64,000 nucleotides of DNA from Epilithonimonas zeae (GTDB taxonomy: Bacteria > Bacteroidota > Bacteroidia > Flavobacteriales > Weeksellaceae). The stretch is from positions 2,046,001 through 2,110,000 of the forward strand of contig NZ_CP075338.1 in the NCBI RefSeq assembly GCF_023278365.1. Reading direction: 5' to 3'. Numbering within the stretch: the stretch's first letter is position 1; every line of letters starts with the position of its first letter. This document shows positions 26,301-34,126 of this stretch, piece after piece. The notes under the pieces were generated by a model. The model saw only the letters and a program-made list of their open reading frames with translations. It had not been told where the DNA came from and made no database searches. Both the position numbers and the translations under genes were made by a program.

Positions 26301-28139
26301 TTAATTCTTGATGAATTTCTGAACAATATCAGTCCCTTTTATCTTCAATAGATAGACACCTTTATTCAGGTTAGAAACATTAATGACATTATTATTAGAA
26401 TTAATAGTAGTTTCAGAAATTTTTCTTCCTTCCAAGCTATAAATCTCAGCTATTTCTGTTTTTTTGAAATCCATTGAGACATTTAATTTCTCAGTCACAG
26501 GATTTGGATAAACAGATACTGAATTTTTAGAAAAATCAGAAACAGCTAAACTTGTACATTGATATGCAGGAAGTGTATATCCGGAAGTTGTCAATTCTTC
26601 TGTAATAATATTGACATCGTCACAAGTAAAACCATAAGTTCCCAGCATATCAATAGACGCCTGTCTCACTGCAACAGCTGCAGTTTGCTGATTGGAAGAG
26701 GAATTGGTCATCGCTAATCCTTCTAGGAAAATACGATCTGTTTTTTCTTTCCCGATTCTATTATAAATTCTCATTAATGAAGTTGCCCAGATCTGCCCAT
26801 CTCTATGAATATTAGCAGTATTACTAATGCTTGAGCTATATTTTGTTGCATAATTTGTTACACGTCCGGCCCAACATTCATTATGACCATCCCAGCTGAA
26901 CATCCAATTATATTGAGGTTCTGATGACGCCCATTGATTTAAACTTCTGCTGTAGGACATTGCCCAATAATCTCCGGAACCTTCTCCTAAACCTTGAGCA
27001 GAAGAGGATTTCAGCCCAGTAACCCAATGATGAATAGCGTGTCCCAATTCGTGTAAAACTACATCAGCATCCTCCGCATCATCCACACAACCTTCACCGA
27101 AAGCCAACCTTTGAGAACTTGGAATGAAATGCGAATTATCATCACCATTCAACCCGTGTGGGTCAACCATCATCACGCCACCATTAAGCGTAGATTTACA
27201 AGTGATTCCTAAAGTTTCATTGATATAAGCAAGACTTCTATCGATATGATAAAAAGCGTTTACAGCTTCGAAACCTTGTTCATTTCTGTTGAAAAGAAAA
27301 TCGGGAGAAGTTTGGGTAAACAAGCCAGTAGCAGGCGATTCAAAATCCGCTATCTGAACATACTTGCTTTTTAAGCTATACACACCGTTTGATAAAGTGA
27401 TGTCCGGCAAAGCCACCAAACTTCTTGCTGCATCCAGACTTGCATTAGTCGCATCATTATTATCAACGTAATTTCCACCATAAGCTACATGCGCTCTGGA
27501 AAGTGGATCTGGATCGAAAATGTAAGCTGTTCCCGCAGCTTTCATTTCTGTTGGTTTTTGCTTTGATTTTTTCTTTCGGTTGTCGTGATGATAGTTAGCA
27601 ATATCCAGGATTCTAAGTACATCTCCGGAATGTGCATCTACCATTATTTCCCAATCACCTGGTGTTTCATAAGAATTGATAATTACTCTATGAACTAATT
27701 TAGTCTGCCCATCTTCTGTCACAAAAACATACAAATCATTTTCCTGATGTGTAATTTCACCGGCAATATTAGCAGCTAGCTTAGCTTTTTCAAAAGCATT
27801 ATCTTTACTATAAGTTGGCGTTGTATTAATTTGTTTTAATTGTTTAGAAACTGCTACTTCTGTTCCGTAGGTTACTTCTCCTTGTTTATTAAAATGTATA
27901 GCAATATCACCTTCGTAAACTGGAACGCCATTAATAGTCTGCTGAAATCTCAAAGTTTCTCCTGACAAACTTTTTCTCGAAGACTGAAATTCAAAATTAT
28001 CTTTAGAAGTTGTTCCTATTTTGTTGGAGTTTTTAGAAATCCAATCTCTTGCTTTGGATTCGAGTGTGGTAGTCTGTCCGTACATCGTAGAAAACGTCAA
28101 TGCAAAACTGACTACCAGAAAATTGATTTTTAAATTCAT
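26301..28139 (-). CDS. Secreted thermolysin-superfamily metalloprotease (FTP propeptide, T9SS domain)
   Basis: A 612-residue protein. I chose the ATG at 28139 (MNLKINFLVVSFALTFSTMYGQ), which gives a clean signal peptide; the longer frame would put 15 residues before it. An FTP-type propeptide (QTINGVPVYEGDIAIHF) and a PepSY-like part follow. The catalytic zinc site is HELGHAIHHW near residue 363, with the third ligand Glu in GEGSGDYW about 20 residues on: the M4/M36 arrangement. M36 (fungalysin-like) versus M4 is left open. The last ~75 residues form a T9SS type A sorting domain (VYPNPVTEKLNV...LLKIKG). It is exported to the surface or medium. Confidence 0.9.
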   Translation of the reverse strand: MNLKINFLVVSFALTFSTMYGQTTTLESKARDWISKNSNKIGTTSKDNFEFQSSRKSLSGETLRFQQTINGVPVYEGDIAIHFNKQGEVTYGTEVAVSKQLKQINTTPTYSKDNAFEKAKLAANIAGEITHQENDLYVFVTEDGQTKLVHRVIINSYETPGDWEIMVDAHSGDVLRILDIANYHHDNRKKKSKQKPTEMKAAGTAYIFDPDPLSRAHVAYGGNYVDNNDATNASLDAARSLVALPDITLSNGVYSLKSKYVQIADFESPATGLFTQTSPDFLFNRNEQGFEAVNAFYHIDRSLAYINETLGITCKSTLNGGVMMVDPHGLNGDDNSHFIPSSQRLAFGEGCVDDAEDADVVLHELGHAIHHWVTGLKSSSAQGLGEGSGDYWAMSYSRSLNQWASSEPQYNWMFSWDGHNECWAGRVTNYATKYSSSISNTANIHRDGQIWATSLMRIYNRIGKEKTDRIFLEGLAMTNSSSNQQTAAVAVRQASIDMLGTYGFTCDDVNIITEELTTSGYTLPAYQCTSLAVSDFSKNSVSVYPNPVTEKLNVSMDFKKTEIAEIYSLEGRKISETTINSNNNVINVSNLNKGVYLLKIKGTDIVQKFIKN

Positions 28140-28271
28140 AAGTATTATTTTTAATTGATGTGCAAAATAATAATTTTTATTCAAATTAATATTATTAAAA
28201 TCAATGAATATAACTTTTTATTATAAAAACAAAAATCAGCTAACACATTATAAATTATAATGCAATATTAT

Positions 28272-28913
28272 TTATAATTCACGGATTTGGCGAAAAGTAA
28301 GATTAATTCGAGGCCTCATGGGGCGGTTGGATTTAGCAATCCGATGTTCCCAATGGGTTTGCAAATCGCCTTTCATAATAAGCAGAGAACCGTGTTGCAA
28401 GGGCAAACTGTATTTATTCTGATGATTATCCTTTTTTCTAAAATCAAAATTTCTCACTTGTCCAAAGCTAACCGACGCAATCACAGGACGATTACCCAAT
28501 TCGCTTTCCTTATCCCGATGCCAGGCCACAGAATCATTTCCATCCCTGTAAAAATTAAGCAAGACAGAATTAAACTGATGGCCTGTCAGCTTTTGAATTT
28601 TATATTTTAAGCCTAAAAGTTCAGGTGTCCACGCATTCACACTGAATTCATTACCTCCCAAATGATATGATTTTTCATCGTCGCCATACCAAGCAGTCAA
28701 ACGTGGCGTAAGAACTTCTTTATCAAAAATCTTTCGCGTACTCTGTTTCCAGGGAACATTTTTTATAAGATTTTTTTCGATTTCGGTGGCTCTTTCCTCA
28801 GACAAAAAATGTTCGGTATAATCTAATAACTCGGTGGGAAACTGGTAATATTCGCCTGCGTCAAACAAACTGAGTTGCATATCTGTACTATATGTCCTAA
28901 AATTACTTTGCAT
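28272..28913 (-). CDS. alkB: AlkB-family 2-oxoglutarate/Fe(II)-dependent DNA repair dioxygenase
   Basis: A 213-residue dioxygenase that reverses alkylation damage in DNA or RNA. Iron ligands are visible: His and Asp in VAWHRDKE and the distal His in HWEHRIAKS; the 2-oxoglutarate arginine is in PRINLTFRQI. The substrate lid NEFSVNAWTPELLG and LLNFYRDGND match the family. The ATG at 28913 overlaps the stop of the upstream repressor gene by 11 bases; an internal ATG at 28880 (MQLSLFDAGEYY) is an equally plausible start. It is co-directional with the HTH-S24 repressor, so it is probably controlled by the same promoter. Confidence 0.9.
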   Translation of the reverse strand: MQSNFRTYSTDMQLSLFDAGEYYQFPTELLDYTEHFLSEERATEIEKNLIKNVPWKQSTRKIFDKEVLTPRLTAWYGDDEKSYHLGGNEFSVNAWTPELLGLKYKIQKLTGHQFNSVLLNFYRDGNDSVAWHRDKESELGNRPVIASVSFGQVRNFDFRKKDNHQNKYSLPLQHGSLLIMKGDLQTHWEHRIAKSNRPMRPRINLTFRQIREL

Positions 28914-29679
28914 TTGAAACTTTATTATCCAATTCTTTAATATCTTTTCTGATTTCCAAAAACATCTCTTTCAAATTATAATTATCAAAATTGTCTGGTT
29001 CAAAATCCTCAGGAAAAATGCCCGATGCGTATTGCCAAATTTCCACAATCTCCCCCAACGGAATCTCATAAGGTTTGTAGAAAGAGTTGTCCGCTGCCAC
29101 TTCAATTGACATTCTATTTTTAGTTTTAAATCGCTTATAGGAAATCCCATCATTCAAAGTCACAAAAACGTAGCTTCTGTTCTTTTTCAAATCTTCAATA
29201 TCTTCCACATATTTCCCAATGATGTAAGAGCCATCTTTGAAAGGTGGCATAGAATCGCCCTGCGCAGGGAAAGCACGATATTTTCCATTAGTCAAAAAAG
29301 GCAATGAAATTCTCTGCAGACTTTCGATATATTCCGGATCACTGTAACCCGACAGATATCCCATCGAAGCTTTTTGGGGAATGATTTCTATACTGTTATT
29401 TCCTGATTCATCTATAATTATGGGTAATAAAATTCTATTATCAGGAAGATTCATCATTTCTTCCAGAGGATATTTCCTGATATCTACTGTCAAAAGCAAA
29501 TCGATGCTGATATGAAAGAATTTAGAGATTGTAATGAGAACATCATACGGCGGTTCAGAACGTCCATCTTCGTACGAAACATACCGCGACCTTGTAATAA
29601 TTAATGTATCTGCCAACTCTTGTTGAGTTGTCATTTTTTTAGCTCTCAAAAACCTGATGTTATCTGAAAAAATAGACAT
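28903..29679 (-). CDS. HTH-S24 (LexA-like) transcriptional repressor
   Basis: A 258-residue regulator. Residues 1-66 are an XRE-type HTH (TTQQELADTLIITRSRYVSYEDGRSEPP); residues ~100-215 form an S24 peptidase-like domain with Ser143 (AQGDSMPPF) and Lys182 (GISYKRFK) as the catalytic pair, spaced as in LexA/UmuD. The stretch where LexA-like proteins are cut (about 36 residues before the Ser) reads KASMGYLSGYSDP, with Met-Gly instead of Ala-Gly. The tail is a charged helix. It overlaps alkB and diverges from umuC; palindromes lie in the gap between the two. It likely represses both directions in an SOS-like response. Confidence 0.88.
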   Translation of the reverse strand: MSIFSDNIRFLRAKKMTTQQELADTLIITRSRYVSYEDGRSEPPYDVLITISKFFHISIDLLLTVDIRKYPLEEMMNLPDNRILLPIIIDESGNNSIEIIPQKASMGYLSGYSDPEYIESLQRISLPFLTNGKYRAFPAQGDSMPPFKDGSYIIGKYVEDIEDLKKNRSYVFVTLNDGISYKRFKTKNRMSIEVAADNSFYKPYEIPLGEIVEIWQYASGIFPEDFEPDNFDNYNLKEMFLEIRKDIKELDNKVSNAK

Positions 29680-29697
29680 TGTTATAATTTATAACAA
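29679..29697. promoter_or_regulatory. Operator O1: perfect 9-bp palindrome, 1-base spacer
   Basis: TTGTTATAA and TTATAACAA flank one T. The site starts at the first base of the repressor ATG (minus strand) and lies between that ATG and its -7 box (29698-29705), so binding would block the repressor's own transcription. Confidence 0.75.
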
Positions 29698-29705
29698 CAA
29701 ATATA
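29698..29705 (-). promoter_or_regulatory. Putative -7 box for the repressor-alkB transcript
   Basis: The minus strand reads TATATTTG, a full match to TAnnTTTG, directly abutting O1. Confidence 0.55.
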
Positions 29706-29713
29706 ATAATAAT

Positions 29714-29728
29714 GTTTTAAATTGTAAC
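29714..29728. promoter_or_regulatory. Operator O2: degenerate second palindrome
   Basis: GTTTTAAATTGTAAC matches the O1 core GTTATAATTTATAAC at 12 of 15 positions. Core-to-core offset is 33 bases, about three helical turns. It directly abuts the -7 box of umuC (29729-29736), in its -33/-7 spacer. Confidence 0.55.
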
Positions 29729-29736
29729 TAAATTTG
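29729..29736 (+). promoter_or_regulatory. Putative -7 box for umuC
   Basis: TAAATTTG matches TAnnTTTG, 30 bases before the umuC ATG at 29767. Confidence 0.5.
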
Positions 29737-29766
29737 AAATTTAAAAACGTCATCTTCAATCTTAAT

Positions 29767-31041
29767 ATGTACGCACTCCTCGACTGTAACAATTTTTTTG
29801 TTTCCTGTGAAAGAACTTTAGACAATGCACTAGAGAATCATCCTGTTGTAGTATTATCTAATAATGATGGATGTGTGGTTTCCAGAAGTAACGAAGCAAA
29901 AGAACTTGGAGTTCCAATGGGCGCACCGGCTTTCAAATACAAAGAATTGTTCGCTGCAAACAATGTTAAAGTCTTTTCAGCGAAGTTTGAGCTTTATAAT
30001 TATTGTAGTCAACAAGTTATGAAAATAGCGCAGGGTTACGTGATGAAGTACGAAGTTTATAGTATTGATGAGCTATTCTTGGATTTTCACGGTTTCAAAT
30101 ATTTTAACCTTAATGAATATTGCTGTAATATTAGAAAAGAGATAAAAGACCAGCTTAAATTACCCGTAAGCATCGGAATAGCTCCAACCAAAACATTGTG
30201 TAAAATAGCAAATCACATTGTGAAAAAGTACCCGGAAAAATATCCCGATGGTGTTTATATTATAGACAATCAAGAAAAAATTGATGATGCATTAAATAAT
30301 CTAAAAATCGGAGACGTTTGGGGAATTGGCAGAAAACTGAGTGCAAAAATGATGGATAATGGCGTTTATAAAGCATCAGATTTATTAGAAAAACCCGAAA
30401 TGTGGATTCGGAAAGTGATGGGAATCCACGGTGTGAGAATGATTAACGAACTGAAAGGAATTCCACAATTAGAATTGGACAAAGCTTCTCCCAAAAAATC
30501 AATTATGGTAAGTCGAAGTTTTATGCAGATGATTACCCAAAAAGAAGAATTGGCAGAGCGCATTGAAACTTTTGCCATCTATTGCGCAGAAAAACTAAGG
30601 AAACAAAATTCCTGTTGCAAAGTCATCAGTGTATTTATCCAAACTAATAGATTTCGAAAAGAACTGGGCGAATATAAGGACGGATTTTCAATTGTTTTAC
30701 CAAATCCCAGCAGTTCGTCCATCATCTTGGCAAAGTATGCGCATTCTATACTTGAAGCGATTTACAAAGAAGGTTTTCATTATAAAAAGGCGGGTGTTAT
30801 GGTTTCGGATTTTGTTCCGGATAATGAAAGACTGATTAATCTTTTCGAAAATGATATCGATTCCAAACATATCCCGATAATGAAAGCTATTGATAAACTG
30901 AACTCAAAATATGGAAAAGATAAAATCAGACTCGGCGGAATGTCTGGAGAAAGCACTTATGGAAGAGCTATTCTTTCTCCAGAATATGAAGAATTTTTAA
31001 AAAACAATACTTTACCGGAAGCTAATTATAGATTCCAATAG
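29767..31041 (+). CDS. umuC: Y-family DNA polymerase UmuC-like
   Basis: A 424-residue translesion polymerase of the UmuC type. I chose the ATG at 29767 (MYALLDCNNFFVSCERTLD), where the family starts; a TTG frame to 29734 would add 11 residues over the promoter. Catalytic carboxylates are in LLDCNNFF (Asp5) and in YSIDELFLDF. LSNNDGCVVSRSNEAK is diagnostic of UmuC over DinB. PVSIGIAPTKTLCKIANHIVKK, the HhH region IGDVWGIGRKLSAKM and a little-finger domain follow. No separate small umuD gene is next to it; the divergent HTH-S24 protein occupies that place. Confidence 0.93.
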   Translation: MYALLDCNNFFVSCERTLDNALENHPVVVLSNNDGCVVSRSNEAKELGVPMGAPAFKYKELFAANNVKVFSAKFELYNYCSQQVMKIAQGYVMKYEVYSIDELFLDFHGFKYFNLNEYCCNIRKEIKDQLKLPVSIGIAPTKTLCKIANHIVKKYPEKYPDGVYIIDNQEKIDDALNNLKIGDVWGIGRKLSAKMMDNGVYKASDLLEKPEMWIRKVMGIHGVRMINELKGIPQLELDKASPKKSIMVSRSFMQMITQKEELAERIETFAIYCAEKLRKQNSCCKVISVFIQTNRFRKELGEYKDGFSIVLPNPSSSSIILAKYAHSILEAIYKEGFHYKKAGVMVSDFVPDNERLINLFENDIDSKHIPIMKAIDKLNSKYGKDKIRLGGMSGESTYGRAILSPEYEEFLKNNTLPEANYRFQ

Positions 31042-31049
31042 AAACGAAA

Positions 31050-31078
31050 AAAACGATTACAAATTCTGTAATCGTTTT
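31050..31078. terminator. Bidirectional terminator between umuC and clpS
   Basis: aaaacgattac (31050-31060) and gtaatcgtttt (31068-31078) are a perfect 11-base stem, with A-run left and T-rich right. Confidence 0.8.
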
Positions 31079-31081
31079 AAT

Positions 31082-31384
31082 TTATACTATTTCAGAGCTC
31101 AAACCTCGGTCAAGCAATGCCTGATGCATTGGTTTAAGTTTTTCAAGAGCGCCTGTTTTTACGGTGCATTTTCCTTTGTAATGAACAAGGATTGTGCATT
31201 GTTCTGCCTGCTCCAAAGTGTGTTCACAGATTTCCATCAAACACATTATTACAAAATCAAAGGTGTTGACATCATCATTATGAAGCACTATCTTATACAC
31301 TTCATCCTCTTCTTCCAAAACCAAGACATCTTCCTCGTACTGGCGTTTTGGTTGGTCGTAAGATTTATTATTATAGATTTTCAT
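31082..31384 (-). CDS. clpS: ATP-dependent Clp protease adaptor ClpS
   Basis: A 100-residue adaptor that hands N-degron proteins to the Clp protease. Family signature LHNDDVNTFDFVIMCLMEI, then CTILVHYKGKCTVKTGALEKLKP, as in ClpS with its N-degron pocket residues (the N-D-D-x-N-T part). The ClpA/ClpC partner is not in this window. It follows the membrane CBS protein by eight bases, the pair reading in the same direction. Confidence 0.93.
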   Translation of the reverse strand: MKIYNNKSYDQPKRQYEEDVLVLEEEDEVYKIVLHNDDVNTFDFVIMCLMEICEHTLEQAEQCTILVHYKGKCTVKTGALEKLKPMHQALLDRGLSSEIV

Positions 31385-31392
31385 TATCCAAT

Positions 31393-32748
31393 TTATTCTA
31401 TGATTTCGTCGGTCAAATCTTCTACAAAAGGTTTGTTGTAAAGAAGTTCTACCAATTCTACACTTTTGTTCTGCATTTTAAGAATCTTGAAATGATAGTT
31501 TTCATAATCGAATTCCTGATTCTCTTCCGGGATATCCTGTAATTCGTTCAAAATAAAACCTGCTAACGTATTATATTCTCCTTCCTCAGAAAGCGGAATT
31601 TTTCTTGGTAATTTCTCATTAATCTCATCCAAAGGCTGAGTCGCTTTTATCCAATAGACATTTTCACCAACCTTATCTACTATTTTTTCTTCTTCATCTT
31701 CCTCATCCTGGATTTCTCCAACCAATTCTTCCAGGATATCTTCTAGTGTGATAATTCCTTCCGTACCTCCAAACTCATCAATAACAATTGCCAAATGCTG
31801 TTTCTTGAATTGGAAAACCTTAAGCAAATCAGAAATCTTCTTACTTCCAACCACAAAGAATGCCTCTCTCATAAAACCTCTCAGACTCTCTTCAGAAACC
31901 TGACCTTTACTTTTGATATATTCTCTGATGATTTCTTTGGTGTAGAAAATCCCGATGATGTTATCAATCGAACCTTCGTAAACCGGAATACGCGAATAAC
32001 CGCTTTCCATAATCTGGTTGATAATATCTTCTGGGTCATCCTGAATATCGATAGAAGAAATATTCTGCCTCGTAATCATAATCTGTTTTGCATTATGATC
32101 TGTAAAATCGAATGCATTTTTTATGATTTCGTAATTTTCTTCTTCGATTTCGCCACTGTCAGCAGATTGTTTTACCAATAACTGCAATTCTTCTGTCGAG
32201 TGAATATCGTGCTCCGAAGCCGGAAATATTTTGATTAATTTCAAGAATGCGTTGGATAAAGAGTTCATCAACCAAATGAATGGTCTGAAGATATTATAGA
32301 ACCAATGCAATGGATAAGCAATGAAAAGTGTCGTCGATTCTGATTTTCTAATCGCAATCGATTTCGGAACCAATTCTCCGAATACAATATGCATCACTGT
32401 AATCAATAAGAAACTACAAACAACTGAAATGGTTGTAACCGTAGCTTGAGCCAGCTCGATATTCAATGAGTGGAAAATAGATTCTATGATGTGATGCAAA
32501 GCGCTCTCTCCTACCCAACCCAAAGCAAGGGAAGCTAGCGTAATCCCCAGCTGAGTGGCTGAAAGATAAGCATCTAAGTTTTTGATAATGTTTTCGGCTT
32601 GTTTTGCTACAGCGTTTCCTTCAGCAGCTTTTAGCTGGATTTGGGAATAACGTACTTTAACAATTGAGAATTCGGCGGCTACGAAAAAGCCATTTAGAAG
32701 AACTAAAAATAATGCAATGAGAAGTTTGACTAAACTATCGGGGTCCAT
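31393..32748 (-). CDS. Hemolysin/CNNM-family membrane protein with CBS and CorC domains
   Basis: A 451-residue protein: an N-terminal membrane domain of three to four helices (DUF21, residues ~5-190), a CBS pair at about 205-340 (ITRQNISSIDIQDDPEDII...YSRIPVYEG and KQHLAIVIDEFGGTEGII), and a C-terminal CorC/HlyC domain at 360-445 (YNTLAGFILNELQDIPEE). This is the arrangement of CNNM/YfjD/PaeA proteins, linked to magnesium or other cation export; hemolysin activity is a historical label. A -7 box lies upstream at 32776-32783. Confidence 0.9.
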   Translation of the reverse strand: MDPDSLVKLLIALFLVLLNGFFVAAEFSIVKVRYSQIQLKAAEGNAVAKQAENIIKNLDAYLSATQLGITLASLALGWVGESALHHIIESIFHSLNIELAQATVTTISVVCSFLLITVMHIVFGELVPKSIAIRKSESTTLFIAYPLHWFYNIFRPFIWLMNSLSNAFLKLIKIFPASEHDIHSTEELQLLVKQSADSGEIEEENYEIIKNAFDFTDHNAKQIMITRQNISSIDIQDDPEDIINQIMESGYSRIPVYEGSIDNIIGIFYTKEIIREYIKSKGQVSEESLRGFMREAFFVVGSKKISDLLKVFQFKKQHLAIVIDEFGGTEGIITLEDILEELVGEIQDEEDEEEKIVDKVGENVYWIKATQPLDEINEKLPRKIPLSEEGEYNTLAGFILNELQDIPEENQEFDYENYHFKILKMQNKSVELVELLYNKPFVEDLTDEIIE

Positions 32749-32775
32749 TTAATGTTGTTATATATACAATCTCTA

Positions 32776-32783
32776 CAAAGATA
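32776..32783 (-). promoter_or_regulatory. Putative -7 box of the CNNM-family gene
   Basis: The minus strand reads TATCTTTG, matching TAnnTTTG, 27 bases before the ATG at 32748. Confidence 0.45.
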
Positions 32784-32998
32784 TATATTTTTTTTAACTT
32801 CGATTTAGATATTAGAAGTTGGGGGTTTAGAAGTTGGAAAAAATATGATTCTGGTGATAACATAATGAATTAAAACCAACATTCCGGTGCTTCGCTCCTC
32901 ACTAATCACTGAATGAATTATCTTCTACCAACATACCGAGACTTCGTCTCTATTTTCTGTAAAGTTGATAAAGGGTTGACTGTTTCTATTTGGTGAAG

Positions 32999-33108
32999 CT
33001 GCAGCCCGACTTGAGCGGAAATCCTTTTTTGCTGGTTCTCAATTTCTACTTATGTAGAAACTTTCTGCAAAAAAGATTGGGAGCGGAAGGCGGATAAAGC
33101 TGCCCAAA
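32999..33108. repeat. Dispersed intergenic element, copy 1
   Basis: Begins ctgcagcccgacttgagcgg and ends gagcggaaggcggataaagc followed by tgcccaaa. It contains an inner inverted pair (ccttttttgc / gcaaaaaag) around about 40 bases, and a direct repeat gagcggaa near both ends. It matches copy 2 at 39083-39216 in both flanks while the middles differ. Confidence 0.7.
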
Positions 33109-33112
33109 ATAA

Positions 33113-33152
33113 TAAAAAGCACTGAAGTTTGACCTCCAATGCTTTTTATAAC
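33113..33152 (-). terminator. Probable terminator of the atp operon
   Basis: aaaaagca (33115-33122) and tgcttttt (33139-33146) are complementary around a partially paired loop. On the minus strand the stem follows the atpG stop (33180) and is followed by T-rich sequence. Confidence 0.6.
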
Positions 33153-33179
33153 TAACTACTAACTTTAACTTATCTTTAA

Positions 33180-34046
33180 TTAACCGTTCTTAAGCGCTTC
33201 TGCTCCTGAAACAATTTCTAATATTTCGTTGGTGATGGCTGCCTGTCTTGCTTTGTTATAGAAAATCTTAAGTTCATTTCTAAGTGCTTCTGCATTATCG
33301 GTCGCCTTGTGCATCGCTGTCATCCTTGCACCGTGTTCTGATGCTACAGAATCTAAAACAGCTTTGAATATCTGAGTTTTAATTGATTTCGGAATCAATG
33401 TTTCCAAAATTTCTTGTCTTCCTGGTTCGAAGATATAATCTACATTAACGTCTGAGCTTGTTTTTTCTGCAGAAACTGCAATTGGTAAAACCTGCTCAGT
33501 TACTACTTCCTGAGTAGCAGCGTTGATGAATTTGTTATAAACAACGTAAACTTTGTCAAACTTTCCAGCTTTGAAATCTGACATCACTTTACTTGTCATA
33601 TTTGAAACGTGGTCGAAAGAAAGGTTGTCAAACAAAGAACTGTGGTTTTCGTAAACAGTTTTGTTTTTTCTAAGTGCATCAAAAGCTTTCTTACCGATGG
33701 TTAAAACTTCTACTTCTACATTTTCGTTAGCAGAGAACTGAGTGTTCAATTCTTTGATAACAGAAGAGTTGAAAGCTCCAGCCAAACCTCTGTTGGAAGT
33801 CACCGTAATGAAAAGTACTTTTTTCACTTCTCTTTCTATAGCGAATTCTGAGATATTCTCAGCATCAGAAGCAGCACTTACGTTCTCTATAATCTCCTGA
33901 AGTTTTTCTGAGTAAGGTCTCAGCATTACGATTGCGTCTTGTGCTTTCTTCAGTTTCGCCGCAGAAACCATTTTCATAGCACTTGTAATCTGCATCGTAG
34001 AAGATATAGATGAAATCCTGCCTCGTATTTCTTTTAAGTTTGCCAT
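33180..34046 (-). CDS. atpG: F1Fo ATP synthase gamma subunit
   Basis: A 288-residue central-stalk subunit. The N-terminal coiled-coil helix MANLKEIRGRISSISSTMQITSAMKMVSAAKL and the C-terminal RMTAMHKATDNAEAL...YNKARQAAITNEILEIVSGAEAL are diagnostic. It turns inside the alpha/beta hexamer and links proton flow to ATP synthesis. It is the last gene of this operon; beta and epsilon genes, which follow atpG in many bacteria, are absent here. Confidence 0.97.
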   Translation of the reverse strand: MANLKEIRGRISSISSTMQITSAMKMVSAAKLKKAQDAIVMLRPYSEKLQEIIENVSAASDAENISEFAIEREVKKVLFITVTSNRGLAGAFNSSVIKELNTQFSANENVEVEVLTIGKKAFDALRKNKTVYENHSSLFDNLSFDHVSNMTSKVMSDFKAGKFDKVYVVYNKFINAATQEVVTEQVLPIAVSAEKTSSDVNVDYIFEPGRQEILETLIPKSIKTQIFKAVLDSVASEHGARMTAMHKATDNAEALRNELKIFYNKARQAAITNEILEIVSGAEALKNG

Positions 34047-34070
34047 TCTTTAGTTCAAAGATTATTGTTT

Positions 34071-34126
34071 AAAAAGTTCAAGGTTTCAAAACCAGCCGTT
34101 CTGAATCCTTGAACATTGAACTTTTT
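34071..34126 (-). repeat. Inverted repeat between atpA and atpG
   Basis: aaaaagttcaa (34071-34081) and ttgaacttttt (34116-34126) are perfect 11-base complements. The right arm reaches the first base of the atpA stop codon. It can fold in the mRNA between the two genes. Confidence 0.55.

Larger units (their letters stand above)
32749..33179. other. Gene-free stretch of 431 bases with -7 box, dispersed element and operon terminator
   Basis: It holds the -7 box of the CBS protein gene (32776-32783), short direct repeats (atattagaagtt..., gtgcttcgctcctcac, cgagacttcgtctc), copy 1 of the dispersed element (32999-33108) and the atp terminator (33114-33152). No convincing ORF is present. Confidence 0.6.

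Noticed and set aside
29734-29766. Upstream extension of umuC from a TTG
   Set aside because: It would start inside the -7 box, and the family start MYALLDCNNFF is at 29767.
32999-33108. tRNA- or ncRNA-like structure in the dispersed element
   Set aside because: There is a stem pair but no anticodon arm, T-loop or CCA-type ends, and the middle is not conserved between the copies.
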